Shown: one piece after another, positions 48,087 to 60,256 of the stretch
How positions within the stretch are numbered: position 1 is the first letter of the stretch
How the letters are laid out: each line of letters starts with the position of its first letter
Source: Atkinsonella hypoxylon
Lineage: Eukaryota > Ascomycota > Sordariomycetes > Hypocreales > Clavicipitaceae
Length of the DNA: 64,000 nt
Direction: 5' to 3'
NCBI GenBank assembly: GCA_000729835.1
Contig: JFHB01000001.1
Location: 186,001-250,000, forward strand
Program-made: the position numbers and the translations under genes
The notes under the pieces: model-generated
Told to the model about the DNA's origin: nothing
The model's input: the letters and a program-made list of their open reading frames with translations, nothing else
Databases searched by the model: none

Positions 48087-48949
48087 ATTAGATATGATTC
48101 TTGAAGAAACTATTTTCACGGGATGCAAGACACATGAGTCGACATGGCGAGACGGAAAGATGACATCAAAATAAGAGAAATTACGTACGCATAGCAGGAC
48201 CGAAGAAGGTGTTCATGGGTCGTTATGAAAACCTGGTCAGTACAGGACATTCCCAAGATACCTAGAAGTAAGTAGTATAGAACAATACAGCCGAAGGCTC
48301 TTTTGTGCTTTCCATGCACGGGGTTCCAGGGACAAGATCTGGTTACAAGCATCGTTGCCTGGATATTTTTGCAATTGCTTCCTTGTCTTATTTGCACTGT
48401 ATTAGATAAGAGGGTTTCTCTACAGGAGAACCACATGTAATTTATAGGACGCAACTCGGCGTTAAAATGCAAGCATTATTCAGCAGGCGTGCTGTGTACC
48501 TATCCTTCACCCAGCATGGTACGCTTAAACTTATTCTGGCAGGTCAGTTGAGAAAGACGATCATCTTGTTTATAGAAGCTACGTCCTTGTAGATTCTTCC
48601 CTGTTTAGAAGCCATGTTTTTAGATCGAAACTACATCTTGTTGAATCATATATTCTTCCTCTCATTATTTTGTTGATGACAAGTGATTACCCTGTTATCA
48701 AGTGAGCCTTTCAAAGTGAGCCATGGATTCTTGCTCCACATTGTCTGTCTCCCAGTCCGCAAGTCAGCATCTTAAGCCAAAGACAGGCTTACTTCTCAGA
48801 TGCAAACCTGTTTATTGCCTGGACTCCCAATCTCAATGGCCTATTCCTTCGGCAGAATGGTCTTTGGCAGTGTCAAACAGAACAGACATATGACCAACAA
48901 GCAAGACTCAGACGACTGACACAACACATGTACCATTCCCTCTGTATTT
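48087..48949. other. Convergent intergenic region
   Basis: 863 bp between the stops of hsp88 (+) and eIF5B (-). No gene or repeat recognised. Confidence 0.55.
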
Positions 48950-51900
48950 CTAGTTGATGTCGAAGAGAGGCTTCAATTTGATAATCAGCTGCCACTCATC
49001 GTTACTGACATCTTTGCGGTAGAATTCCTTCAGGCAGTCGATACTAGCTCGAGATATCAAACTGTATAAGCTGTCAGATTCTTCCAAGTGTCTTCCATAC
49101 GTGGGTTGGTGGCCGCCCATCTCGATCTTTACAGCAACCGATGGCTGACCCTTCTTGCACACTGGAATTTGCTTGTGGTCTCGCTCGATGGATGTACTGT
49201 AGAAAAAAAGAACCATGTCAGCAACGGAAAGTCTTTATACCATAATTATTCTAAAGCGGTCGAATGCGGCCTTGATAGGGTATAGGACTTACACCCTGCC
49301 GAGGCTAATAACCTCCTTGACGCCGGTCACAGAGTTGGTCTTGACCGCAGCCACGGGAGTGTTGATCTTCAGCTGGCCGTCAACAACATCAACACCAATA
49401 ACAATAGGGCTCGTCTTATTAAAAACAGCAACTGGTTTCAAAACACAAGGGAAGACGGCCAACATCTTAGACTCCTCCTTCTTCTTCTCTAACATTTGGT
49501 CCATATGTTTGGTGAAGTCGTCAAACAAATGATAAATAATGTCTGCCGTGAATATCTTGATACCTTGATCCTCGGCGTACGCCTGCGCTTCTTTGTCGAC
49601 CTTCACGTCGAAGCAGAGCATTACAGCATAATCTGGGGCCTTTTCCAACATGATGCCACACTGCATAACATCTCTCTTGTAAACGGGACCAATCCCAACG
49701 TTTGCGACGGGAATTTTGCAGTCTTTTAAGAAATCCAGCAAGGCTTCCAACGAACCAAGAGTAGACGCCTGGACACTGACACCACGGCCGGTCTTTTCCA
49801 CTCTGCTCAGCAGGTTCGTCAGATCGGCCTCGACTTCATCCTCAATGTCCTCTTCATCGTCGTCGGGACCAACAACCATGAGTCTGGAACCAGCAATAGC
49901 ACCCTCAAGACCAGGCGCGCTAATCTTCACACCAAGAGCAGCCTTGACCTCCTTGTTGTGAACGTATTGCGACTTCAGACGCAGCTCACGAAGTGGCGCT
50001 GGTGTCAGCAGTGCTCTGATATTCGTCTTGATAGCGCCTTCTGTGCCACATATGACAATTCGATCGCCTTCCCTAAGAATACCGTTGGAGAGAACAACAT
50101 CAATGGTCATTCCAAAGCCTTCGATAGCCTTGACTTCGAGAACCGTAGCCTGGACCTCAGAAAGATACATCAGCGAGCCAACCATACGCTCTTGTGTGAG
50201 TTGAACGATCAGCTTCAGCATATCAGGAATACCCTCACCAGTGTGCGCCGAGGTTGGCACCAGAGAAACGAACTTGGACATGGACTTGTTTTCATAGAAA
50301 AGCTCCGAGTTGAAACCTTGCTCTGCAAAGGCCAATTTGGTCTCATCTAAACGCTTCTTGAACTCATTGTGCACAGCCTTGTTTTGAAGGGCCAAACTCT
50401 CACGGAAACCGTTATTGTCGACCTTCTTCCATCCATAAAGTCTGTCGATCTTGTTTAGAGCGACTATAAAGGGCGTCTTGCGATCTCTAAGGAGACGCAT
50501 AGATTCTAGTGTTTGAGGCTCCAAGCCGTGCATGATGTCCACAACCAAGATTGCAATATTACAGAGCGAAGAACCACGGGAACGCAGATTTGAGAAAGAC
50601 TCGTGTCCGGGAGTGTCGATGATGAGAAGACCAGGCACTTTGAACTCGAATTCGTTATTCTGGTTGACGACCGCAGTCTTTTGTCTGATTGAGTCGACCG
50701 GAAAGTATGTGGCACCAATCTGTTGTGTAATACCACCGGCTTCGCCTTCCTGTACATTAGTCTGACGAATCTTGTCAAGAAGCTTGGTCTTTCCTGTATC
50801 GACATGGCCGAGAATGCAGCATATGGGAGATCGCAAGTTATCTTTCGACCGCGCAGCCAAAGCAGCCTGGTGAGCCTTCTCCCTTCGATCCGCCGCTTCT
50901 TTTTTGCGCTGAATCTCTGCTTGTTGCGCAGCTGTCAGCACTTCGTCCTCAGATTCGTCATCCTCATCGTCATCGTCATTTCCGTCATCCTCTTCTTCTT
51001 TATCATCGTCCCCATTAGTATCTTTGTCTTTGCCATTGAGCTTAGCATGCTCATCATCTGAATCTGCGTCCCAGCTTTCTTTGACATCATCGTCTGAAGC
51101 AGCAGCGGCTTCCCAGTCATCTTCAATGTCCCTTTCAGCCGCGATTTTCTCGGCGGCAGCCTTGGCCTCTGCCTCTGCCTTCTCTCGGGCAGCTTTCTCT
51201 TCAGCCTCCTTGAGAGCTCTCTCAGCTTGGATGCGAGCTCTCTCGGCAGCCTCGGCGAGAGCAGCTTCTTCGTCAATCTTGACCAGAGTTAGCATCACGA
51301 GCATATTTCTACTCAGTCAGACCGCTTACCTTGTCATTCCTTCCCTTCTTTTTCCTACTATCATAGACAACCTTCTTTTTGGGTTCGTCTGCTGACTCCT
51401 GGGGACCAACTTTAATACCAGCAGCCAACATTTGTTGTAGCTTTCTCTCGTTGCGTGCCTTTTCCTCCTTTTGGGCCTTGGTAAGAAACTTGCCTTCCTT
51501 CTTCAACTGCTCAATCTTCTCTTTCTCCTTTTGTTTCTTGAGAGCCTTGGCCTCTTCTCTTCGCTTTATCTCCTCTTCGGCCAATTTTTCTTCTCTCTCT
51601 GCTTGAGCCTTGGCCTCGGCCAAAAGACGTTCTTCCTCTTCTTTACGCTTACGCAACTCCTCCTGCTGCTTCTGGATCATGGCAAGGTGAGCCGGAATCT
51701 TCTTCTTCTTACCCCCAGCTTCGGAAGTAGGAGCTAGGGCGGCGGCAACAGCTTTTTGTTCAGCATCCTTAGCCGGAGGTGCCCTGTTTGGCTCTGCAGA
51801 CTTGGGCGGGACTGTGGTCTTCTTCTTTGCGGCCTTGATTTGGAGATAACAGTGTAAGTGTTTGTAGAACGCACAGGCTGCAGGCTACAAGAAAGTCTAA

Positions 51901-52431
51901 AGAGTTTTTTGCAAGCAAATTTGAGGGAAATAAAAAAAAAAAAAAAACCTTCGGCGTACAACGTACCTGCTCCTTTTTGCGTTGCTTCTCGCGCTCCTTC
52001 TTCAGTTTTTCTTTTTCGGCCTTCGTGAGAATCCTGCCGGATTCAACGTCATCCCCCTCTTCAACGTCATTCTGTTTGGCGGCAGGCTTTCCCTTGACCC
52101 CTTTGCCCTTCTTCTGAGGTAGGGCGAACTCGTCATCTTCAGTGGCTTCCTGGGGTGCCTTGCTGGAAAAGTCTTCCGCCGGTTCGTGAGCACTTGCATC
52201 GTCCCCTGGAGCAACATCGTCATCTACAAGGCCCTTCTTCTTCCGTTTCTCCTTGTTCTTTCGCAACATAGCCATCAAACCGCCTCCGCCAGCGGCCTCA
52301 TTCGCCTCGGTCGCCTCGGGGCCAGCATCGTTTGCGTCGGTTGCAGCTCCGTTGGCAGGAGGAATGGTCTCGCCCAAGTCGGCCTCCCAGTCATCCTGGG
52401 CCTTTTTGTTGCCCTTCTTCTTCGGCGGCAT
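48950..52431 (-). CDS. FUN12: Translation initiation factor eIF5B
   Basis: Exons 52431-51967, 51833-51330, 51277-49293 and 49196-48950 give 1066 residues (yeast Fun12: 1002). The first 470 residues are highly charged, with Lys/Glu coiled coil and Asp-rich stretches, the usual dispensable N-terminus. The GTPase domain follows: G1 GHVDTGKT (480-487), G3 DTPGHESF, G4 NKIDRLYGW. Domain II, then the IF-2 domains III and IV end SDSLYSLISRASIDCLKEFYR. eIF5B is the IF2 homologue that joins the 60S subunit with GTP hydrolysis at the end of initiation. The 3' intron (49197-49292) splits a Val codon in ISLGRVTSIERDHKQIP, a conserved run that confirms the splice. The intron after exon 1 contains an A14-17 run. 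Confidence 0.95.
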
Positions 52432-53561
52432 CTCGATGACGGTCCAGCTGTGCAGTAGTCTTTCGTTCCCTCGAGGCCAGATGAGATGAGGGCCGAATCA
52501 AGAAGACCTTGAGACAATGGGATAGTGAGAAGGGAAAGTGGGACGGCTGATACTGTCGAGGCGAGAGAATACGTCGTCGGTGGGATGAGTCTGCACGCTA
52601 AAAAATTTGTGGGCGATCTGCCTGCATAATGTGCCAGTGATAAGCAGCCGAATTTTCGGGTCTTGCTAGTCCACGTAACTACCTACTTACCTGGTACCTT
52701 GGGTAGGAGGTGCGAATCATCAGGCTTTGATGGGTAAAATGTGCTGAAGTACCTGCCCCGCGTGGGAAGAGAAAAAAAAAAATCTAAATAGACATAGGCA
52801 CTAGAACGTGGTTACGTTAATTTGAGCCAAAGTTCACGTTCACTAAGTCCACTGGTAAAGATGTCCTCTGCAATTTAGTTATAACCAGACTGAGATTTGA
52901 TTCATTATTGCGTGCCATGCTCGGATCAGTGTCCCGCCAGTTAGCGCGGGGCAAATCACCGATGAAGCAAGCACCACCTCGTCCTTGCCCAGGTAACGTT
53001 CTGACAGATTTATCGAGACATCGTGGCCACCCGCACCACTATCGGCAGGGGCGCGATGTCTCGTTTAATTTGGCAACCACGTGCCAGGTTGATGGAGGGG
53101 CAAAATTTATTTTATTGCAAGCAGCAGAGACAGCCCCGCTAAATCCGTCTTTATCTATCTCGTGCTAACTACATTGGTCTCGGTATTCCGTAGGTACCTA
53201 CCTAGGTACCTAGGTAGTTAGGTGTTTACTTACAGACCCACAACTTCTTATTCTGGGTTAATTACTTTTTGTTGGAACCCCAACTATCAAGAAGAATAAG
53301 TACTCGCGTTGGGGACAGCACGTTGTTGAGCTCACCCTGACTTAGAGCCAAAAATACTGGCTAGGTGGTATCACCGAAAACGGCGCAGAATGACCATGAA
53401 CCCGGACTTGGATTTGACAGATATGTCGCGGCTTCTTCTATATATTAACACGGAGGTAAATATATGTACAATCGTCAACTGCGACAATAGGGCTCGGTTC
53501 TGTCCTAGGCGTGAAGTCGAGCTCACGCAACTCGTCGAATTTGTGTAAAATGGGCAGGATG
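52432..53561. other. Intergenic region with repeat tracts
   Basis: About 1.1 kb between eIF5B's start and the MMS1_N gene's stop. It includes TACCTAGGTA-type tracts at 52678-52712 and 53192-53223. The ORF at 52908-53168 has no recognisable domain. Confidence 0.55.
53192..53223. repeat. TACCTAGGTA-type tract
   Basis: GTAGGTACCTACCTAGGTAC with further CTAGGTAG units; contains two overlapping TACCTAGGTA palindromes. Confidence 0.85.
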
Positions 53562-56500
53562 CTACAAGACTGGTTCCGTGAGATATTCAAGCACATCATA
53601 CCCAAGCTTAAAGTATGCAGCTTTCCGCTCCACCTCGCAATGTCCGCTGCCGCTTCTGAGATCCTCTGTCCATCGGCCGCCCTCGAGTCCATCGAGATAC
53701 TCCCGGAAAAGATCGAAGCCGTCACCGTCCCCAATTATTTTCTCCAGCAACTGTTGCTTCACGCACTTGCTCAGTATGTCGCCATTAATATGCATCAACT
53801 TAGGGTGCAGTTGAGGTTCAATGTCAAGTCCGTCGTCCGGATCCATGTTCTCGGAATCCGACAAGCTACCCCCTTTTATGTTCAGATACGGGCTGCGTAG
53901 TGCCAGATTCTGTATCAAGGCCAACACCCGCCATAGTTCGATATGTAGTAAAGTAAAGTGTCGCAGTGATCCATCAAGGGATACGCCAAACACGTTGCAA
54001 CCCCCCTCTTTGCTTGCTATCACTCCGTATCGGTTACGTTGTTCAAGCATCAGCCAAGGTGGCGAGCTTTCAGCATATGCGAAGCGCCTCACCGAAGTAG
54101 GTAGCGTCAGCTCAAAAATGACATCAAATTCCTTGTTCTGGTAGTTCCAAGGGATCCATACCCCCGCAATGCCACCTCTGTAATCTGAGAGCATCGTTAC
54201 GGGCCATTGATCCTCGGCTGAATGTTCGATATCCATGCCTATATCAATCATGTGGACAGTTTTCCGAGATACACTATCTGTATGTGCCAGAACCATATCG
54301 TTACCGATCCCCATCCTGTGGTCAATTACTTCGAGCGAATGCATGGTAGTTAAGGCAAGAATCTTGCCGTGGGAGACTCGGAGTGACGTTGCCGGTGAAT
54401 CCAGCTCGTATTGTTTCATTTGCTTCAACTTCTTCTCCGTTAAATCCAAAACGTCCCAGCGGATCGTCTTATTGACGCAGAATATAATTCCCTCGTCGTC
54501 TCCAATGATTGAATAAATGGGCTTTCCAAATACCTTTTTGTACCGCGTCCAGTACTGCAGTTGATTGTTTGACAGATCCCCATGTTCTGGTTCCTTTCTG
54601 TTCACTGAGATGATGAGAAGCCGCCCTTCCTTGGTACCAACAAGTAGAAAAGCAAAAGTTTTGCCGTCTTTCACATAAAGCCACTCACTGAGACCGTATA
54701 TTCTATCTCCAGAGTGGCCGAGCCCGGAAATAAATCCCAACGGATTCTTGTCCTTGTCTGACGCAGATGCAATATTCAATCCGGTATCTGGATCAATGAA
54801 CGCAAGAGTTGGCTTGCCGTCCTTGAGCAATGCCACCACTAGACAATTCCAAGCATGGGAAAATATTACGCGGGTTGGCGTACCGTATAGCGGGAGACAT
54901 CTAGGAACCATGGCATAGTGCGGCCGGATGTCGGCGAAGAGGAGCTTCGACCCTGCGAGCAGCATGATTGATGAGTGACCAGCGTACCCAGACAAGCTAA
55001 GGCCGAGGCTGAATGCTGAGTGCACATGGGGCGAAGGTGAGGAGGAGTCATTGGAGTCTGTCAACCATATGAAGTTCTTCGATTGGAACTTGACTTTTGT
55101 TTCTGAAAATTGTGACATCATGACGAGATTGTTGTCAGCGCATACCATGGCAGCAACTCCACCATCAAAATAGCCCTGCACTGGGAAGACGTCCACGGGA
55201 GCGACGCCCATCACTTCGCTATTCCATGTCATAGGCTGGGACGGTTGGTCGCATATTCTGATGTTAAGCAAATGCCCACATCGAGTACCCGCTATCAGCG
55301 TGGTACTGCTGAGGCTCTCATGAACTGCGCAAATACTAGTCAACGGTTCAAAGGCATAGTTGTTAGCTGTTGTCTGCAGGCAAGGTTTCACTGCAGCCAT
55401 AAATCATGTCAGTCTACTTGACAGGTCATTTCGAGCCAGAAGGAAGAGGTAAATACCTATCTTTTTCTCCAGAATCTGTGTGGAGACAGCTTCGCCTTCA
55501 AGTGAATACGCAGAAACCCAAGAGGCACCATTAACCACAGAACCGACGATCACAAACAAATTTCCGGCAATTCTGAATGTCGAAACACATGTAACCTCTC
55601 CAGGAACGTCCCATCTTGCAATAGGGCTCAATTTCAGTTCTTTGACATTGATAGTGTGAATATGAGAGCCCAAGTTGCTGTTCGTGGTGCTCAAGACCAC
55701 GACTTCATCGCCACAGCATGCATTTTCCGCAATTTTCCCTGGGCCTGCTAGGATGTCTGCCAAATAGTGACGTGAATTATGCGAGCCCTGTATCAAAGAA
55801 ATAGAAACCTCGGTCACCTGAATCACGAGACCAGAGTCTTCCTGATGGGCGTCTAACGTTCGAGAACTGAGATCAAACGCAGTACTGTCGGCTTCTAATG
55901 AATCGACCCGAGTAAAATCTCGGGAAAAATGAAGAACAATAGACGAGTTTGGCAAGGCTAATAAGCCATACAGGCCATGGCTGCCATGATTGCCATCAAG
56001 GTAAAAGCCCCATGACCGCCTTGTTGGTTCGCTAGTGTCAATTTCCAAGCCGATCTTCCCTTGGATCCCCCACCGCCACTGTGCCAGACTTCCATTCAAT
56101 CCACGGCCGGAAGCACTGAATAAGCTGTCGGGCTTCAATAGTGATCTGTTTGAGTCTGGCAAGGAGCTTCTTGAAGCTTGCCGGCTGGAGGTTGCGATGT
56201 CGACCACCGGTGACCAGTTTGGCAGCACACTAACTCGCTCAAGATCGGTCCTCGGTGCTAACTGCAGGGCATGATTTGTTAGTATCGGCTTCTAAAACGA
56301 TTGAAAAGGGGGGAAGACTCATTCAAGCCCAAACAAGGAGTGCGGAGTGCTACCTTCCAAATACCACCAGGACCAGAATCGCCGCCGATAATTAGGATAT
56401 CGGTGAAAATATCATAAGCCGTGGTAAAAGCCGTATTAATGTTGGTGTCTAGACAACCCACGTTTGTTACAGAGGGAACTAATTCTGGAGCGTCAATCTC

Positions 56501-58039
56501 AACGTGAATTATTGCCCCATCCTCACGTGCCAAATATATGATGTCAGTTTTCTCGAAATACTTCTTACGACGAAAAGGTCTAGACCATGAAGTCCACAAC
56601 GGCTTTTCTGCACCATGATGTAGTGGTGTCCTCCCTGGAGTATCTGTTTCTAGCACCTCGAACACTGCGGCGCCAGAAAGACAGTTCTTCACAATGCCAA
56701 TATCGGGTTGCGAAACGGCGAAGAAGGCTGTGTTAAAACGCAGTGGGATGAGAAGGGACGGCATGCGGTGCTCTTTTGGTAATCGGCTACCAATTTTCTC
56801 TTCAGCAAATATCTCTTTAAGAGCATCGCCGACCTCCCATTCGTATGTGACCATACGTGAGACTGGCTCACCAGAATTCCTTTCCTTTCTTGTCACGATG
56901 AGTAGAAGAATAATGTGGTAGTCGTCTTCAGGTCGTGGGTAAAGGAACTCAAGCTTCTGTATGACCCCTAATATCGCTCGACTTCTGGTTGACTTGACAG
57001 GCTCGATGACTCCACGCAAGCGATATTGCTCGTGTATTTCTCGCATTGACCGAAATTCGTACATGACCAGCACGCCGTCTGGTGATGCAGCAGCCATATA
57101 GCGTGATGAGGGGTCTACAGAAAGATGATGGCCCAAGTACGCCAGGTTTTTAGGGCTTTCACATTTGCTCAAAACAAATTCGATAGTTGAGTCATGGTTA
57201 TGGCGAAGGCAGGTGTAAATTGTATCGCCAGTTTCCAGCATCAACACTAACAATTGTGGCGGCAGGGTTCGGGAAGATGCAGTATCGCCTGTTTCGAATG
57301 CATCTTGCATCCATGAATCTTCATCTTCCGACTTGATGATATTTGCTGTGTCATCGTCGTCCAATCCATGCTGAAGTGAGTCACCAAGCACCGCAGCGCC
57401 GCGAATGCGAGAACCAAAATCACTTTTCCGTGTAACTTCATGTACTTGGCCATCAGGCCGAAGCTCACTGATTTGGACAAAATGATCCTGTCATATGGTG
57501 TTAAGTAAATCTCAAGAAGAAGAAAAAGGATCAACTTTTGGCACTCCTGACAACTATGATAGGCACATGAACCACGTCTGTCTGCGAGGAGTTGCAGGCT
57601 TGATGAGGAAGTACTCCATACCCAGCCGATGCACAGCCGAGACGCCAAACCAGCTTTCCCTGGCTTCTACAACCCCATGATGCACCTCAATCACCACTTG
57701 TTGTCGGTATGACAAGATCGAATAGGCAAGCAAAATGGCTAACAGAGAAATACTACGGATAGCGAACGGAGAAAGGGGGCATGAAAAGGGGGAAGGGTCC
57801 CGTGAACTTACACCAACAAACGCGATGTCGTTATGAGTTTCAGATCTCAATCGAACTGGAAGAATCCAATGAACTATAGGGCTCTCTACTATAGTTCGAG
57901 AGAGGATTCCACAGCTAGGAGGATCCAGATGTGGCCTTGCGGCCGTTTTGGGGGTTGCTGATGCCTTAAGGGCAGCCTGGAGGTTGACTGTCTCGGTAAC
58001 CCACTCGCCGTCTCTCAAAATGCTAGTTTGGAAGGCCAT
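53562..58039 (-). CDS. Large MMS1_N/DDB1-like beta-propeller protein
   Basis: Exons 58039-57812, 57487-56354, 56261-55457 and 55390-53562 give 1331 residues with phases closing. The N-terminal part fits the MMS1_N family: IVHWILPVRLRSETHNDIAFVG, then DHFVQISEL, LLVLMLETGDTIYTCLR, HHLSVDPSSRYMAAASPDGVLVMYEF and LIVTRKERNSGEPVSRMVTYEW. The middle and C-terminal parts have repeated hydrophobic strands typical of beta-propellers (TTLIAGTRCGHLLNIRI; FAFLLVGTKEGRLLIISVNRK). Such proteins include DDB1, Mms1 and CPSF160, scaffolds for Cul4-type ligases or RNA processing. This one is not DDB1 itself as far as I can tell, and no CPSF_A motif is obvious. Its exact role is unknown. Translation starts at the first ATG in the frame (MAFQTSILRDGEWV). 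Confidence 0.7.
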
Positions 58040-58975
58040 ACTGCTGAAGCATGACAGTTTACCCAACTATTTGTAGTGGAAGTTGTAGAAGAGGCAGGCC
58101 AAGAGGGGAAGAGGTGGTGTGACATGAAAACGACGCCCCTACTCCATCTACTGCAAAAGACCTAGCTGTACGGGCTTGGACGTACCAGGTAAGGTTAGGG
58201 CGAAGGAAGAATGAAAGTGCCTTGTGAGCCAAAAGCGCATCTTAGTGCTTACGATTTTCCGCCTTCTCAGTGTACTTGAAAGATGTCGCAATGCTTTATC
58301 GAATGGGTTGAGTCGTGTTCCTGTGGGGTTAAGCTATACCGTCCTATATGAAGAAGAAACAGATTCTATGCAAGACAAAGTGACACTGAAGTCTCACTCA
58401 TGAAAAGAAGGCGCAGGACGTCTATGTGACTAAGAGAATTTTGACACATACTGTCTTCAAAGAAAGTGGCAGTAGAGGAGACGGGTTGTCTTGACCTCTC
58501 AGTCGATCTCGCCAGCGTCCTCGACAGGCGAGGGTTCGAAGGCAAAGCGGCACCAGGAGAGTCTAGGTCGAGAGTTGAGGGAGCCACGACAGGAGCGGGA
58601 AAGAAGCGAAGCGAGAAAAAGGCGAGTGCGTGCGCCCAATATTTAAGCGTCTGCTGGTGCGGCGTGTTTTGCCAGAAGTCGAGAAGCCAGTCGTTGACAA
58701 CTTGGTTGTGGACGTCACGTCAACTGTCTGGTGCTAATAGCTTGACAGCCTGACAGCCTATCCATGTATACCTAGGTACCTAGGGCTAGGTACCAAGACG
58801 GCCAGGGCCAGTCTGGTCTGGCCATTCTGACTCGCCCCATGCTCCAAGAGCCTGACTAATGACGTCCACTCGCGGTTCCTAATACGTACTGCCTACCTAC
58901 CAGGTAGGTACCTTAGGTAGGCACCTAAGGTAGCTAGGTACCTACCAAGAAGGTATCTTTGCGCACCACCCCGAG
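58040..58975. other. Upstream region with repeat tracts
   Basis: About 940 bp upstream of the MMS1_N gene. No gene recognised. TACCTAGGTA-type tracts lie at 58766-58795 and 58890-58949, the second directly preceding MITE-like copy 3. Confidence 0.55.
58890..58949. repeat. TACCTAGGTA-type tract
   Basis: About 60 bp of CTACCTACC, GGTAGGTACC, TTAGGTAGG and AGCTAGGTACCTACC units immediately upstream of MITE-like copy 3. Confidence 0.8.
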
Positions 58976-59168
58976 TTTGTTATGAGCTCTCTGAAAATGA
59001 CCACTGTAGCAAGGGCTGGTGACACAGAAATTCAATTTTAGTAACTATTTTTAGATATCTAATAAGAGCTCCATAAGAGCCTTCAGCAGCCGTGACGCTG
59101 GAGAATTTTATGCTACAAGCCCCTATAGAATGGTCAATACGACAGAGCCAGGCTCTTAACAAAATTCC
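58976..59168. mobile_element. MITE-like element, copy 3
   Basis: About 193 bp. The left end (TTTGTTATGAGCTCTCTGAA then AATGACCACTG) matches the left end of copy 1 (TTGGTAAGAGAGCTC... TGACCACTTG). The right end (AATGGTCAATACGACAGAGC... GGCTCTTAACAAAATTCC) matches the right end of copy 1 more loosely. It is bracketed by TACCTAGGTA-type tracts on both sides. No coding potential. Confidence 0.5.
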
Positions 59169-59185
59169 ACCTCCTTAGGGAGGCA

Positions 59186-59272
59186 GGTACCCCACCAGCA
59201 GGTAGGTCAGGTAGGAGGTAGGTAGATACCTGTTAGGTAGGTACGTAGGTACCTAGGTAGTAGGATACCTGG
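59186..59272. repeat. TACCTAGGTA-type tract
   Basis: The longest tract in the window, about 87 bp of GGTAGGT, GGTACC and CCTAGGTAG units, directly following MITE-like copy 3. Confidence 0.85.
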
Positions 59273-59497
59273 CACGGATGACGATTAGAGGCTGGCCCAG
59301 GGGCCAGGGCGCATCAGCCAATATCGGCTCGGATATTTCCACTTGCGTCCGACATACTTCGTCCCAGAATCAACCAGAATTAACGCAACACGGGCCAACT
59401 CGGCAAGATTAGGCCAGGCAAGGTGACAGACACATGAGTTCCCTCTGGGGCAAACTCAACACGACTTCAACCTGGACACACAGCATACAGTACGCAT

Positions 59498-59563
59498 CGC
59501 ACATCGCACAACGCACAACGCACAACGCACATCGCACATCGCACATCGCACATCGCACAGCAC
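59498..59563. repeat. Heptamer minisatellite CGCACAT/CGCACAA
   Basis: Nine or so tandem 7-bp units, alternating in blocks: one CGCACAT, three CGCACAA, four CGCACAT and a CGCACAG, with degenerate CA-rich units on either side (to about 59582). Seen directly. Confidence 0.85.
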
Positions 59564-60232
59564 GCAGCACACAGCACACAACAAAGCACATCCGAGCCAT
59601 GTGAGATGCAACCTGTATCTGCTCAGACCTGGCAATTAGGCCCCTACGGATGCATGTACATACATACGTCTGCGCATATATGTAGGATTAAGTCGCATGC
59701 ATCAGGTCCAGCTTGTCCTGAACTGCCAGAAGGTAGCACTAACAAAGCTGAATCTAAGGTCCGGCAGCTTGCGTGTTGGATGGGAAGCTGGTGTTTATTT
59801 GAGAAAGAGCACGCATATCTTGCCGAGATCTCAGTCAATAGGTCTTAAGCTTACGTCTAATGATCCGCGGTTTCTAGTACCTTGTCAACAAAATTCTCAG
59901 CGTATCTATCAATGGCTCCGAGAGATGATTCTTTTGAAATGAACGGACTTCGAATCTAGTCACGATCGACCATTATTGCACAAGAGAGATTTAGAGAGGC
60001 TCATTTCGAAAAAAAAACTGGGTTTTCTGCGGTTGTCCGTTCAGCAGTAACCGAGCCCGACTTGTGCTCCGAAGCTCAAGCCTGTCTGTTGGTTTCTTTT
60101 GTGTCCAGTAATTCCAATCAGTTACGTACCAGACTTGTCTAATGTTTGAGATAGTTCAGTAAGTTGTTATATCTAGCGGAGGTCAATGGTGGACTGGCTG
60201 GCACACGGCCATCTGCCCGGGGAGGGGGCTCC

Positions 60233-60256
60233 TGTGGCTCCTGTACAGGAGCCACA
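60233..60256. repeat. Perfect 24-bp palindrome
   Basis: TGTGGCTCCTGT is followed without spacer by its exact reverse complement ACAGGAGCCACA. The left arm is also part of a direct repeat (GGCTCCTGT twice, 60228-60244). Confidence 0.9.

Noticed and set aside
49289..51304. Antisense ORFs of 70-130 codons opposite eIF5B
   Set aside because: Shadow frames of the Lys/Glu-rich coding strand (Ser/Phe/Leu-rich mirror sequences).
59493..59582. CRISPR-like array
   Set aside because: Seven-base tandem units without spacers in a eukaryotic genome; a minisatellite.
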